64,000 nucleotides of DNA from Eudorina sp. 2006-703-Eu-15 (lineage: Eukaryota; Chlorophyta; Chlorophyceae; Chlamydomonadales; Volvocaceae). The notes beneath the pieces are model-generated. The model was not told where the DNA came from, did no database searches, and saw nothing but the letters and a program-made list of their open reading frames with translations. The stretch lies in contig BDSI01000085.1 in NCBI GenBank assembly GCA_003117195.1, positions 484,304 to 548,303 on the forward strand, given 5' to 3'. Of the stretch, positions 1 to 11,501 are shown piece after piece. Every line of letters begins with the position of its first letter. The first letter of the stretch is position 1. Position numbers and translations under genes: made by a program.

Positions 1-3000
1 ACGGGCTGCCGGTCACCGACTCCATGGTTTTCTAGGGTTTCGTTGCAGCCCCATTTTTGCAAGCCCTGGACTTTGAACGCGGTGGGCCCCACCCATCCAA
101 CCCCCCACGCACCCAACCACCCACGCACCCACCCGCGCAGCGTGACGCCCCCCGCCGGCATCAGCGTCTCCAGCGCCGACGGCTGCGTCTTGGGCTGGAT
201 CTTCTTGAAGTCGCTCGCCAGCCGCCTGTCCCTCTCCTTCCGCATCTCCGTGGGGCTCATTGTGCCGCGACCCCCGCCCAGACCCAACCCGCCGCCCGTC
301 AGCGAGAACCCGCCGCCGCCGCCGGCCCCGCCGGCCGCGGCCGCGGCTTCGCCGCCGGCCCCGCCGGGGGCTCCGCCGCCGCCACCGGCGGCGGTTCCGC
401 CGCCGGCGCCGCCTCCGGCGGCAGCCGCGGCGGCGGCTGTCCGGCCGCTGGTGGTTCTCCCCGCCGCGGTGCGGCGCTTGGGGGAGGCTGCCCGGATGGC
501 GTCCTCGGGGCCCGCCACTTTGAACCCGGGGCCGGAGAGGGCCTCCAAGGGGGTCCGCTCGGGGTCGAACTCGTTCAGGATCACCACCTCACCCTGGGGC
601 GGATGGGCGGGTGGATGGGTGGGTGGGGAGGGAGGGTAACCAAGGGGTGAGAAGCGGCACAGCGATTCAACGGAAGTGTCTGCGTTGATGTGCGGATGCG
701 GCGCTTGGTGGTGGTGGTGGTGGTGGTGGTGATGATGGTGGTGGTGGTGGTGGTGGTGGTGATGATGGTGGTGGTGGTGGTGGTGGTGATGATGGTGGTG
801 GTGGTGGTGGTGGTGGTGGTGGTGATGGTGGTGGTGGTGGTGATGATGGTGGTGGTGGTGGTGGTGATGATGGTGGTGGTGGTGGTGGTGATGATGTTGT
901 TGTTGGTGGTGGTGATGATGGTGGTGGTGGTGGTGGTGGTGGTGGTGGTGGTGGTGATGATGGTGGTGGTGGTGGTGATGATGGTGGTGGTGGTGGTGAT
1001 GATGGTGGTGGTGGTGGTGGTGATGATGGTGGTGGTGGTGGTGGTGGTGGTGGTAGTGGTCAACTTTACTTTGTTGACCGGGGTGTGTATTCGCGGAGAG
1101 ACCCGCCCGACCCAAACCGGGGTGCGTGTGGGGACGTGTGTATGTGTGTGTATGGGGGTGTGCAACGGTGGCAGCGCGCGACGGGCGGAGGGGGACAACA
1201 ACAGCAGCTCGGTAGGTGCAGGTGCCGTACATCCTCGTCGCCGTACACCCCTCAGCCGTACCTCCTCGTCGCCGTACATCCCCCAGCCCCGTACCTTATG
1301 GTCGTACGTGTAGTCCTTGCCCTTGAGCTCCCTCCTCAGGCTGGCCAGCTTGCTCCGCTCCTCCGCGTCGCGCTGCTCCAGCTTGCGGCTCATCTCCTCC
1401 TGCGTCTTGCGCTGCTGCAGCTCCTGCCGCAGCTGCTCCTCCAGGTGCTCCTGCTCGGGCGTCAGCACCCGCCGCGTGTCCAACTTGGTCACGTTACGGC
1501 GGGAGTTCTGCGGGTTGAGGGAGCGGGTCGAGGTGCCCGTCCCCATCGCCAGCCGGCTGGAGCCGCCCGCGGCCGTGCCGCGGCCGCCGCCGCCCTCCGC
1601 GGTGCCGGGCGCGTAGGCGACGGCGGGGGAGCGCAGGTGCCGGCCGCTGGCGGCGGCGGCGCCGTCGCGCTCGGCGGCGGGGGCGTCGAGGTCGGCGGCG
1701 CCGGCGGCGGCGCTGCCGTTGCTGCGGACTGAGGTGCTGCGGTGCATGCTGGGTTGCTTGTTGAGGAACTGCGGGGTGGAGGCGGGGGAGGGAGAGGAGG
1801 GGGCAGCGGTCCGCGGCGGCGGATGGGTGGGCGGATGGGCAGGTGGGCGGGCGGGCGGGCGGGTGAGCGGTGGGCGCATGCGTACTGGACACCGGGGGGC
1901 GGCTATGGGATGGCCTGGGATGGGATGTGGTATGGGACGTGGGTCAAGGGCCGATGGTTCGGAGGCCGATGGCCGAGAGGACCCAGCAGCAGCAGCAGCA
2001 TCCACCCATCCATCCACCCAGACCAGCAGCCCCTGGCCCCTGGTGCCGGGCGGCACAGCAGCGCCACCCTCCATCGGACAGCTGGCTGGCCGACTGCCTG
2101 CCATCGCCGCGGCTACGGCTACGGCCACCGCCGCGGCTGCTGCTGCCGCCGCGGCTGCTGCTGCTGCTGCTGCCACTGCCCTGCTAGCCACGTATCTGGG
2201 GTCTGGGCCCCCAGGCGGTCCCCGACCACCTGAAAGCCTGGGTGCCCTGGGTGCTGATTCCCCAACGACAATATGGGGTCTGGGTGAGGTCTGGGTGGGG
2301 TCTGGGTGGGGTCTGGGTGGGGTGGAGTCTCCCGACTGGGAGGGGACCCCGCACGGGCCAGCCACCCCGGGGGCCAGGGACCCAGATGGAGGGCGGGGTG
2401 CTTGGAAGGCCTCCACAGCTGCAATCGCAGCACGCATCGCAGCGGACGCCCCCTCCCCAGGGTCCCACAGGGGGAGGCCGCGGGCCAACGGAGGGCCCGC
2501 CCGAGGTCCGGCACGCGCCCAAGGCCGCCGGTGCCCTCACCGCGGCGCCAGCCCGGTTGTTATATGCTTACATTGCTACGATGGCGTAAGAGGTCCGCCG
2601 GGCCTGAAGTCACACGCTGCCCGCACCGCACCTGTTGCATGACCCAGTTCTCCGAGCGCGGGCTGCTGGTGGAGGTCGTGGGCTGTGTGGACTCCGGCAG
2701 GGCCGATCGCAGCCATGAGTCGAAGGAGCAGGGGTCCGGCGGCTTCTCCTGCTCCCAGCTGCCGTGCTCCAACGAGATGACAGACACGGGGTGGTCCTCG
2801 CGAGCTGGGTACTGCATTTCGATCACTTCCAGGCACGTCGCGAGGCATGAGTCGACGGCATCGTGGAGGGTCCGCGCGAACGCTTTGTGCTCGTGAATCG
2901 ATAGGTTGAATTGATGGAGAATCTCCTCCAGACAATCACGTGCTACCCGCTCCGCCTGAGCACCAGCCGGCTGGAGTTTCTGCTGCTGAAGCGCGTCATA

Positions 3001-3084
3001 CTCCGGTGTGTCAAAGTTGTTCGTTGTAGCCGGCGGTGGTGGTGAAGCTGATGAATTTGCTCCTGGCCTCGCCGAGGGAGCCAT
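1..3084 (-). CDS. C2orf81/DUF4639-like conserved protein, 3' end beyond window
   Basis: Three exons fit in phase: 3084-2632, 1768-1295 and 593-133, each bounded by GT/AG. The start is the ATG at 3084 (MAPSARPG); an in-frame codon at 3285 lies in AT-rich sequence that looks like 5' UTR. Exon 1 has a helical region followed by a Trp-acidic stretch, PDPCSFDSWLRSALP, which resembles the DSWA..VP signature of vertebrate C2orf81 (DUF4639). Exon 2 is charged and coiled-coil-like (LTPEQEHLEEQLRQEL) and ends KGKDYTYDHK, joining exactly to GEVVILNEFDPERTP in exon 3. Exon 3 then has an Ala/Gly run and ends KTQPSALETLMPAGGVTLR. A further exon may begin near position 27. C2orf81 function is unknown; a ciliary role is only inference. 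The family match was made by eye, and exon 1 could be a separate gene. Confidence 0.55.
704..1054. repeat. (GGT)n/(GAT) trinucleotide microsatellite
   Basis: About 350 bases of GGT repeats regularly interrupted by GAT pairs. It lies inside the second intron of the C2orf81-like gene (594-1294). It stays open in all frames and produces spurious poly-Val and poly-Thr translations. Confidence 0.95.
2091..2183. repeat. GCC/GCT-rich triplet tract in intron
   Basis: A run of imperfect GCT, GCC and GCG triplets inside the first intron (1769-2631) of the C2orf81-like gene. The surrounding reading frame gives low-complexity Ala, so it was not taken as an exon. Confidence 0.6.
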
Positions 3085-4945
3085 GGTACCTGAAACAGAT
3101 TTCCTACAAAACGTTGAAATAATCGAACAAAGCGTCTGGGCGCATTCTCTCAACCTAGTCAATAATTTTAGGACGTGTAATTTCGGTGCATTTCCATCGA
3201 CAGTCCATACAGCCCGCAAGGAAAGAAGTTCCCGAAGTACGGAAAGGCACAACCCAACTGCTCTCGTCAATATAAGTGACATCACTAATACAAAGCTTTA
3301 AATGTGAGTATTCGATCCGTCACTTTCTTTGTTGCGGTGACTGACGATTTGAACTGAGGGACAGGTGGACGCTGTGACACGCAGTCCTACCCGCTGGAGC
3401 CCCAAGGCCAGGGGAGGCGCCGGGGGCCGCTAAGCGGTCTGGGGTGGAGAAGGTCTATGCGTGCCCGGGTTGGGCCGGTTTGGGGAGGAAGGCTATGCGT
3501 GGCAGGGTTGGGGAGGAGGCCTATGCGTGGCCAAAGGCCTATGCGCGGCCGGGTAGGGGCTGGGCGTGATAGAGGCATCCCACCGAGTAGCACTTCAGAA
3601 ACAGTGCTCTGCGCACTTACCGGGAGGGAAGGAGACTCGTCATCTTTGTTCCGCCGTGATTGCCACCCCGCGTGGTTGTGGACTGCTTGTCGAACATCGC
3701 TTGGCGCGCATATGTTGCCTCAGCCACACACACACACACCCTCCGCCTACCCCTTCCCCCTTTCCTTCTGCAGCCTGGGCGACGTCATGGCAGCAGCAGG
3801 GTCCATCTCCCTCGCTGACGCGGCAACCCTGGAGGGAAGGACATTCCGGGGATGCGGCAGACCCCCGGGCCAGGTGCGGCGGTGGAGGCGGGAGTCCTGC
3901 GCACCACGCCCGTGCAGCTGCCTCCGGGCTTGCTGGCTGAGGGGCAAGGTACTGATGCGGCAGCAGAGCGAGCTGGCACCATTGGGCTGGGCAGTGTGCC
4001 GGCCTCTTGTGCAGGACTCGCCTCGGCCCTTGGTGCCGATCATAGGCGGCATCTTGCTGGGGCGAGTGTCAGGGCTGTGAACTGGCAGGCTGGTGGGCTT
4101 GCGTGCTCAGCCGGTGGATTTCACTAACCACCAGGCGCGGGGTGGACGAGACGGGGAAACCGCGCAGGAGTACCCTCCTGCCGCGTGAGTGATTGGGAGC
4201 GCACGCCCGAACGCCCCTGTCCAGGAGGTTAAGTGTGAGCTTGCTACCGTTGTGTGAGAAAGGTACCGTACGCGTAACAACCCGTGTATGTTGCTGCGAT
4301 GGTCCCTCCCTGGGGTGGCAGGGGTGGCGCGGTTCCTGGGGTTTCTCCGAAACCCCAGCTTGCCACCTGTGTGTGCGCGTGTGTGCTTGTAGACGTGACA
4401 CGTGAGGTGCGGCGTGCGGGGGCGCGCGCGCGAGCAGGCAACCGACAGCCCCTGCGCGTGGGTGCCGCGTGCACGGTGGGTCGGCGCCGGCGCCGGTAAG
4501 GCGCCCACGGCGGCGCGGCCGGGCTGAGCGAACTGGTCAACCATGGGGAGGCCCTGGCGGCTGGGCTCACTGTTGAGAGCAACTCGGAGCAGGTCGGGGA
4601 TGCGAGGACAGCCCGCCGGCTCCTCCCTGCCGCCTGCGGGTCCCACCTCGGGTGCACGGGTTCCTCCTACTACCGTACCCTGGCACGGTTGCGAACAACT
4701 CGGAGCATAAAATAAAATATGAAAACATAAAAACATTCAAAATAAAAAGGAGGAAAACATCAAGAAAATATAAAGAGCAGGAAAACGAGCTGCATCCGCT
4801 TTTGCTCCAGGGTGGTGGATCTGCTGGAGGAGCCCGTGCTCCCACGGCGGGTGTACCGGCAGGGACGTGATCACGTGAACCTCAGGCTGGTCCGTCTGTT
4901 GGTGGCGCACCTTGAGGGGTCTGGACACGGGTAGTTGAGAGGGGG

Positions 4946-5184
4946 CGGATGGCGTGGGCGAGTGATCTGTTGTTGTTGTGTTACATGGTTGGGGGTGCGT
5001 AACCCCATACCTGCACATACCCATACGAGCCGGAGGCCCAAGGGCAAACAAAACGCCCAAAAGCACTGGTTTGCAATACCGCATTAACAGGAGTCGACGA
5101 GACTAGCGCCCAAAGGGCACGATAGAATTACGGTGAGCCCACATGCGCTCCAACATCTTGCGGATGGCGTGGGCGAGTGATCTG
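4946..5184. repeat. Pair of 24-bp direct repeats
   Basis: The sequence beginning CGGATGGCGTGGGCGAGTGA occurs identically at 4946-4969 and 5161-5184, about 190 bases apart. The DNA between is not obviously a mobile element. Confidence 0.8.
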
Positions 5185-6157
5185 ACCTGATGGTGTGGAG
5201 GGCGACTGGTCTGATATGTCCCGCACGACCGTTGTGCCGCACCGTGGAGCCGTGACGTGAGAGGTCCTTAGCTGCTCACCCTCGAGCGTCACCTCCTTGG
5301 CCCGTGGGGCCCACTTCGACGTGACCCATTCCCGCAACCTCCATTCACCTCCCCCTCCTTCTCCTCCTCCTCCTCGGTAAACCGAGGGCCGGGGACGACC
5401 CGCCCACGCCTCCATTCCTTCACGTCCTCCTCACCGGCCGTACGGGATACGGGATATGTGCACTGACGGCTGATTCGGGTGACTACTTGTTGCTTGTGCC
5501 CGGCCGCGGATACGGGGTGCCGCCCTGTGTGTGTGGGCATGTTACCCGCGGCGGGTTCGCGACGTGTGACCCAGTCCGAGTCCGACGGCGGTCTTCTCCA
5601 GGAGTTGACCTTCCCGTCTGCGCCGCGAGAAGTAAGCGCAGCAACCAACGCTACAACGCGCGGCTGCAGCGCATCATTACGACGAAAACCGGGGCATTGT
5701 TTCCTTGACTGGGTGTCGCATTTCGTTGCATGCGGCAGCTGATCGCGGACGGACGCTGATTCCTGAGGAGGCTGGGAGGCGCGCCCACGTCAAAGTCATC
5801 GTAGTTATGGTAAATTGAGAACATTTCCTGCTACGAGTTCGTTCCGCGCAAAAGTCCTGAAGCGGCAGTCCCGGAGGGTTCAGGTCCTTGACTGCCCGTT
5901 TAGGGGCAATGCCCGTGAGTCATCCCATTCTCTCTCGTATCACTGCGGATTTGTACCTGCCCCGTAAAAATCATTCACGTGCGCGCCGGTACATCACCGT
6001 ACATGGAGTCCTATTCGTGGCCCAGGCAGGCTATGCCGCAGTACATGTACTCCCGTTGAGGACGCACGGATCAGGATGCAGGGATAAGGATCGGTGGACA
6101 TCGGGCCACTAAGCCAGCAGACGAATTGGGTCATCCTCAGATGCATAAATTGGCGAC

Positions 6158-6218
6158 GCACGGTCCCGATGCACGGTCCCGATGCACGGTCCCGATGCAC
6201 GGTCCCGATGCACGGTCC
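6158..6218. repeat. 13-bp tandem repeat, 4.7 copies
   Basis: Perfect tandem copies of GCACGGTCCCGAT, the last one truncated. Intergenic, in locally AT-richer DNA. Confidence 0.95.
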
Positions 6219-6949
6219 AAATTTTGAGGCGGATAAAAGTTTTTGGAGGATTGGAAATCGGCGATGAGAACGAGCGGTCTACAGAACGGCCAAGGTGCGC
6301 ATGCGCATTTCACCGTACCGTACAAGCCGAGCCCTTCAACGGCGACATTTACCATAATAAACTGCTTGACGTCCCTGTGCACATGTACCAAGATATTTAC
6401 ATCGCAGCGGCAGGCCTCGAGTGTATTACCGTACCGCATTACAATACCGTATGTTTGGATTAATGCACGGCCACAAGCTGGTTGTCCTCTGACCTATAAC
6501 TAGACAAACGCAACAAAATTAATCAAACATCTTGGACTGTTTTAGCAGGTGCTCGGGAACAAGCTTGGGCGTCACAACGTCGTCGTGCAGGTGTGCCCGT
6601 GCACCGCGTTGGAAGGCGATATTGGTACTCAGATATGTGTTTTGATTGCCGGTGGTGTCGCCTATGTTTGCATTGCTCCGATGTGAACATACTCGTGCAA
6701 GGGCTTCCGGGGTAAATGGAGGGGTTCTTTTAATCCCAGCACCATAAACCCTGTGCGGACCCAATTATTCATCTTTTTCTGGGTGTCATAGATGCGCATA
6801 TACCCCCGTACCCAGATTTGGGGCGCCCGCTCTGATTTCTGTCGCCCAATTGCGTGGTAGGACCGTCAGCTGATTCCGCCGATCAGATAAGGCAGGGTGC
6901 TTATGCGCGCCAGCCACGAATTCTTGCTTCATGAGTTGTAAACTGCGCT

Positions 6950-7469
6950 ATGGCTCAAGTTCCCTGGGGATGGGGTCGGCTAGGGTCCTTTCACGGGCAG
7001 GTGACAGACGAGAGGGCGCCGCACAGTCATCGCCGCGCCGGTCCTTCCGGCCATCCATTTCACCCACCCCCCGTCCACCCTTCCATGCACCCTCCCTGTA
7101 CTGCCCCTGTACTGCTCCTCACCACCCCTGCCTCTCCTCCTCTCCCCACCCTGGACTGCCTCTGTCCAGACCCGCTGGCCGCAACCTCAACCCGCCCGCC
7201 TGACGCAGCGGTGGCGCGAGCACGGGACGGCGGCGGAGCCGCCGCAGCCGCAGCCGCGGCGGCGGCGGCGGCGGAGGCGGCGCCGTCATGCCGCCGCCAG
7301 GTCAGTCGCTGTACTGACTCAGCTTGCGGCAATCCGCCGTCCGGCGCTGTAATCCCCGCCGCCGCCCGACGGCGCGGCGGCGGATCGAATCTTCTGCTGC
7401 CATCGCCGCCGTCGCTGGGGCTGCTGCTGCTGCTAAGCCTGCTGCTCCTGGCCATCAGCAGCGGCACCC

Positions 7470-7501
<32 letters not shown>

Positions 7502-10500
7502 TCCCCGTCGCCCGACCTCGCCGGCTGCCCCTCTTGGATCGCGGACTACGTGGCCTTCCACCGCGCCACCCGCCTCACCGCCGGCGCGCAGTACCTGCTG
7601 CACACCTGCGTCGGCGAGGTCTGCGGCGGCGTCGGCGACCGGCTGCGCGGCGCCATGTGGTCGGCGCGTGTCGCGGCGGCCAAGCGCCGCGTGCTGCTCA
7701 TCCAGTGGACGCGGCCGGCGGCGCTGACGCACTACATGGAGCCGTCGATGGTGGACTGGCGGACCGACGACGTACCCATCGACGAGATGATGATCGACCC
7801 CAGGCGGATCGATCGGGTGCGGTGGCTGGACGTGCTGCTGCCGGGCAACGGCCTGGCGGACCAGGTGGGGGCGGAGGGGGCGGGGGCGGGGGACGGGGGC
7901 GGGGGGGGGCGGTGCCGCCGTCTGCGAGCGGGACGGAGGGACCCGTACACATGCCGTACAAATGTCGTACACATGCCGTATATGCACACGCACAGCCCTT
8001 GGGGGTTGGGGCGGGGAGGTCATGAAGGGAGGAAGTCCGAGCCCAGCCCCAACCCAGCCCCAACCCAGCCCCAACCCAGCCCCAACCCATGACGATGGCT
8101 GTGACGGACACCGGGCGAGAGCCGGGGGGGTGCGGCGGTGGTCGACTGCTCCACGTACTGCTGGGCGGCGGTCGGGGAGCCCCTAGCCCTCCCTCCGAAG
8201 ATGCGTAGTGAAGAGCGGATCTCCTCACAGCAGGGGGCCGGGCCCGTGGACTGGCTGCAGCAAGGTGGTACGACGGTGGTACGACGGTGGTACGACGGTG
8301 GTACGACGGGACCTAGGCTATCGCCGAAGGGGGTCCACGGGGATCTGCTGCCGTGCACCTGCGGGTGCGTTGATGGGGGGAGGTGGGGCTGAGGGTTCCT
8401 TGGCGGCCTGCCCTGCCCTGCCCTGACCTGCCCTGACCTGCCCGCCGGGCCCGCCGGGCCCCGCCTTGCGCCTTCCTCCGCCCCAACCCCCGCCCGCCAG
8501 GTGTCGGACGCCTCGGTGCTGTGGCAGTTGGAGCACAACATGGCGGAGGACTGGGATGCGGGGCCGGGGGCTCCCGGGTGGATATGTGGAGCGATGAGGC
8601 GGCGTGTCTGTACAGGGTAGGGTGGGGTAGGGTGGGGTAGGTGGGGTAGGGGGGTAGGGGGGGTAGGGGGGTAGGGGGGGGTAGGGGGGGTAGGGGGGGG
8701 GTAGGGGGGTAGGGGGGGTAGGGGGGGGGTAGGGGGGGTAGGGGGGGGTAGGGGGGGGTAGGGGGGGTAGGGGGGGGAGGGGGGGGGAGGGGGGGAGGGT
8801 TTGGGACTAGGGAGGGGCAAGGAAGGCTGGGGACTAGGGAGGGGTGTAGGAATACCGTGAACATACTCCGTGTTCCGCCATTGACTGCCAGGTGTCAGCA
8901 GAGTGCAGTCCGGTGGGTATGTTGGCCTGGGTCAGGGTACGGGGTGTCGTACCCGTACGGGGGGTTTGCAGGACAAGTAGATGTAGCTTGGAGGACCAAG
9001 AGGGTGTGGCACCTCCTCCCCCTCTTTCTTCTCCGTACATTCGCCGTACACCCTATTCAACCATCCATCACCAATGCCCCCGGTGCACAAACTGACAAAC
9101 AAACTAACTGACAAACACATTCATTAAAAAAACACGCGCGCGCGTATGCGCACCCGCGCAGGCGCTGTTCAAGCCCACCGCCCTGGTCAACGACGCCGTA
9201 CGCAGGGCGCTCACGGCCCTGTACGGCGATCCACACGTGCCGTACGGCGCCGTACACCTGCGTGTGGGCGGCATGGACGGCGAGGGCGAGGGCGATATCC
9301 ATCTGGGTCGTCCCATTAGTAAGCATTCGTACGTGGTGTCCAGCATTGCCTGTCTCCGCGACATGACCGCAAGAGTCGCTGCCGCCGGCGGCACCGACGG
9401 CGGCGGCGACGGCGCCGCCGCCGGTCATGTCGCGGAGACAGGCAATGCTGGGCTGCCGGACCTGGTGGTGCCGGACCTGGTGGTGTCGGACAACAATGCG
9501 CTGCGGATGCGGATCAAGCAGGGGCTCCTAAAGGGCCTTACGGCGCCCGACTTCACGGCGACGCATCTGGATAAAGTGGGGGCTGAGGACATCGAGGTGG
9601 GGTGGGGCGGCTGGGAGCGGCTGGGGAGCGCGGGTGGTTGGGTGGAGGTGGTTGGGGTGGTTGGGTGGAGGTGGTTGGGGGTGGTTGGTTGGGGGGGAGC
9701 GGGTGGCTGGGGGCGGCTGGTTGGGGAGCGCGGGTGGTCGGGGGAGGGGTGAAGTGGGCAGCGGGTTGTGAGGGTTTAGGGATTCGGGATTTCGGGTGCG
9801 AGGGCGGCGGAAAACACCCAAAAAAGACGGACCTCGAGGAAGGGGTGCGGGGGTGGGGTGGGGTGGGGTGGGTGGGGTGGGGTGGGGTGCGGTGCGGTGG
9901 GTGGGGTGGGGTGGGGTGGGTGGGGTGGGGTGCGGTGCGGTGCGGTGGGGTGGGGTGGGGTGGGGTGCGGTGCGGTGCGGTGCGGTGCGGGGAGTGCGGA
10001 AGACCGGGGTCTGGAGGGGAGCACGGATGGACGGATGACAACCCCCCAAACCCTATCTAGACCTCTCAATCGGTTTATTTCTTCTTTCAATTTAACCCCC
10101 ACCTCCACCCCCTGCCCCCTCCCGCCGCCCCCTCGGCACCCAGATCCACGCCACCACCTTCGCCGCCCTGGGCCTGCTGGCCGCCGCCCGATGCGCCGTG
10201 TACACCGACTCGGGCTTCAGCCGCATCGCCTTCTACTGGGGCCGGTCGGGGCGGCAGCATGACTGCGTGGCGGTGCTGCCGCGCCACAATTTCTCGCTGG
10301 GGCAGTTCGCCAGGCTGTGGGAGCGGTGGGAGGACAAGCTGGCGGCGACGGCGGGGACGGAGGCGGCGGGGGGGTGGGAGGCGGCGGAGGTGCTGATGCC
10401 GCCGAGGCTGTGTGAGGTGCCGGCGCCGGAGGGGCTGGAGGCGCAGTGGCGAGTGGAGGGGACGCCGCTGGTGGGGGAGCCGCGCCGCCGTGGTCGGAAT

Positions 10501-10581
10501 CGGGGGCAGAGGCGGAGGCGGCGGCTGCAGGAGGCGGCGGTGGGAAGCATCGGCGGCGCAGCCGCTGCCGGGGGAGGCTGA
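6950..10581 (+). CDS. Fucosyltransferase-like (O-FucT/NodZ-type) type II membrane protein
   Basis: Core exons: up to 7864, 8501-about 8616, 9162-9596 and 10144-10581 (TGA). The frame in exon 1 opens at 6950; an in-frame ATG is at 7085, so the start is uncertain. A hydrophobic segment (LGLLLLLSLLLLAISSG) near 7419 looks like a signal anchor. Next come CGGVGDRLRGAMWSA, RVLLIQWTRP and MVDWR, the nucleotide-sugar site pattern of GT-B fucosyltransferases (GT37, FUT8/NodZ, O-FucT). Exon 3 has ALFKP, YGAVHLRVGG and VVSDN; exon 4 has VYTDSGFSRIAFYWG, matching the C-terminal SGFSR motif of that fold. Exon 2 does not join exon 3 in phase, so a small exon (candidate near 8892) is probably missing, or the G-rich intron is misassembled. 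Expected in the Golgi, modifying glycans or glycoproteins; donor and acceptor are unknown. Confidence 0.55.
8042..8088. repeat. 11-bp tandem repeat in intron
   Basis: Four-plus copies of AGCCCCAACCC in the first intron of the fucosyltransferase-like gene. Confidence 0.9.
8263..8309. repeat. 11-bp tandem repeat in intron
   Basis: Four copies of GGTGGTACGAC in the same intron, 180 bases after the previous array. Confidence 0.9.
8616..8800. repeat. G-rich GGGGGGTA-type array
   Basis: Runs of four to nine G separated by TA, starting exactly at the putative donor of exon 2 (AGG|GTAGGG). The array could form G-quadruplexes in the pre-mRNA and is a likely place for assembly error. Confidence 0.85.
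9340..9451. repeat. Perfect 30-bp inverted repeat within an exon
   Basis: Arms 9340-9369 and 9422-9451 are exact reverse complements over 30 bases, separated by a 52-base GC-rich loop. The structure lies inside the exon encoding VHLRVGG to VVSDN. A donor-like GTAAGC at 9319 and an acceptor-like ACAG ending at 9441 would excise 123 bases, a multiple of three, leaving the frame intact. It may therefore be a small element-derived intron rather than coding sequence. Confidence 0.85.
9846..9990. repeat. GGGGTGGGGTGC-type satellite
   Basis: Repeats of GGGGT and GCGGT pentamers inside the intron between 9597 and 10143. The flanking part from 9600 has looser GGTTGG repeats. Confidence 0.8.
10068..10099 (-). 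repeat. Copy of short AT-rich dispersed repeat
   Basis: Reverse complement of a motif also present at 10951-10990 and 17486-17516 (TTAAATTGAAATAA then AATAAA followed by CCCGAA or a purine run). All three copies sit beside G- or C-rich tracts; two are in introns. Confidence 0.5.
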
Positions 10582-11440
10582 CTGACCCTCCGGGCCGCGA
10601 GGGCAAAGAGCTCAGCAGACGATGCCGCTGCCCTGCCCTCCCCCACCCTCCCACCTCCCCCCGAGCCGCCTCCCGGCCCCCCCCACACGGGCCACTCGGA
10701 CCCGCACCGCCAGTCTGGCGGCGTAGAGGAGGGGTGGTGGCGTGGCGCCAGGGAGGGCCGAGGGAGGGCGGAGCGGCCGCCGCCGCTGGAGAGGGCTGAC
10801 GCATGAGAGCGAGAGAGAGAGGGAGAGAGAGAGGGGTGGTGGTGGTGGTGCCAGATGCGTGGGGCGGGCGATTTTAGGGAGGACGGGGTTTTGCGCGTCG
10901 GGCTTTGTGGGTCGGAAGGGGGGGAGGGCGGCGGCTGGTGAGGCCGGGGGGTTAAATTGAAATAAATTGAAAAATAAATAAACCCGAAGAACGAGGCCGG
11001 GGGGGGCCCGGGGGGGTGCGGAGGTGGTCGGGGGCCCTTGGGGTGTGGCATGTGTACTGTTGGGTCTGTACGGACTCGCTGACTGACCTGGACGGCCGGC
11101 GCAGGCTGCACAGGGCTGGACGGCTGACTGACCTGGACGGCCCAGAGGGCATCTAGGGATCCGGGAGTGGGGGGCAGGGCGACAGGCGACAGGCGGCGGG
11201 TGACGCGGAAGCCCCTGAACACGTCCTGGGGACAGGGACAGCGACAGCGACATTTGTCGTGATCGTCGTGGTCGTACAGACGTCGTACAAGGGAGATCCG
11301 CGGGTGGCAGTACGGCGGGGGGGCCTGGTATCTGGGGCGCCGGGGGGGGCTTGGGGGGAAGGGGGGTTAAGAGCGGTTGGGGGGGGTTGGTGCACAGGAG
11401 CGAGCACACCGTGGCATCTGCATCATTTGCATAGTGAGGG

Positions 11441-11501
11441 GAGGAGGAGGAGGAGCAGGAGGAGGAGGAGGAGGAGGAGGAGGAGGAGGAGGAGGAGGAG
11501 G
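11441..11501. repeat. (GGA)n microsatellite
   Basis: About 60 bases of GGA triplets with one GCA interruption, intergenic. Confidence 0.95.

Larger units (their letters stand above)
3085..6949. other. Intergenic region without a convincing gene
   Basis: About 3.9 kb. The first 280 bases are AT-richer and are probably the 5' UTR and promoter of the C2orf81-like gene. A possible acceptor at 3770 opens a short frame (LGDVMAAAGSISLADAATLEG) that leads nowhere recognisable. Short frames at 3852-4127 and 5487-5708 match no family I know. The stretch 6110-6800 is AT-richer and non-coding. I see no tRNA, rRNA or complete protein gene. Confidence 0.5.

Noticed and set aside
690..1313. Poly-Val frame on plus and poly-Thr frame on minus
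   Set aside because: Translation of a GGT/GAT microsatellite that lies between two in-phase exons.
3770..4127. Possible coding exon after a CTGCAG acceptor
   Set aside because: No recognisable motif, no in-phase partner exon, and competing open frames on both strands.
9846..10100. Low-complexity His/Pro/Thr and Gly/Val frames
   Set aside because: They translate the GGGGTG satellite within an intron whose flanking exons join in phase.
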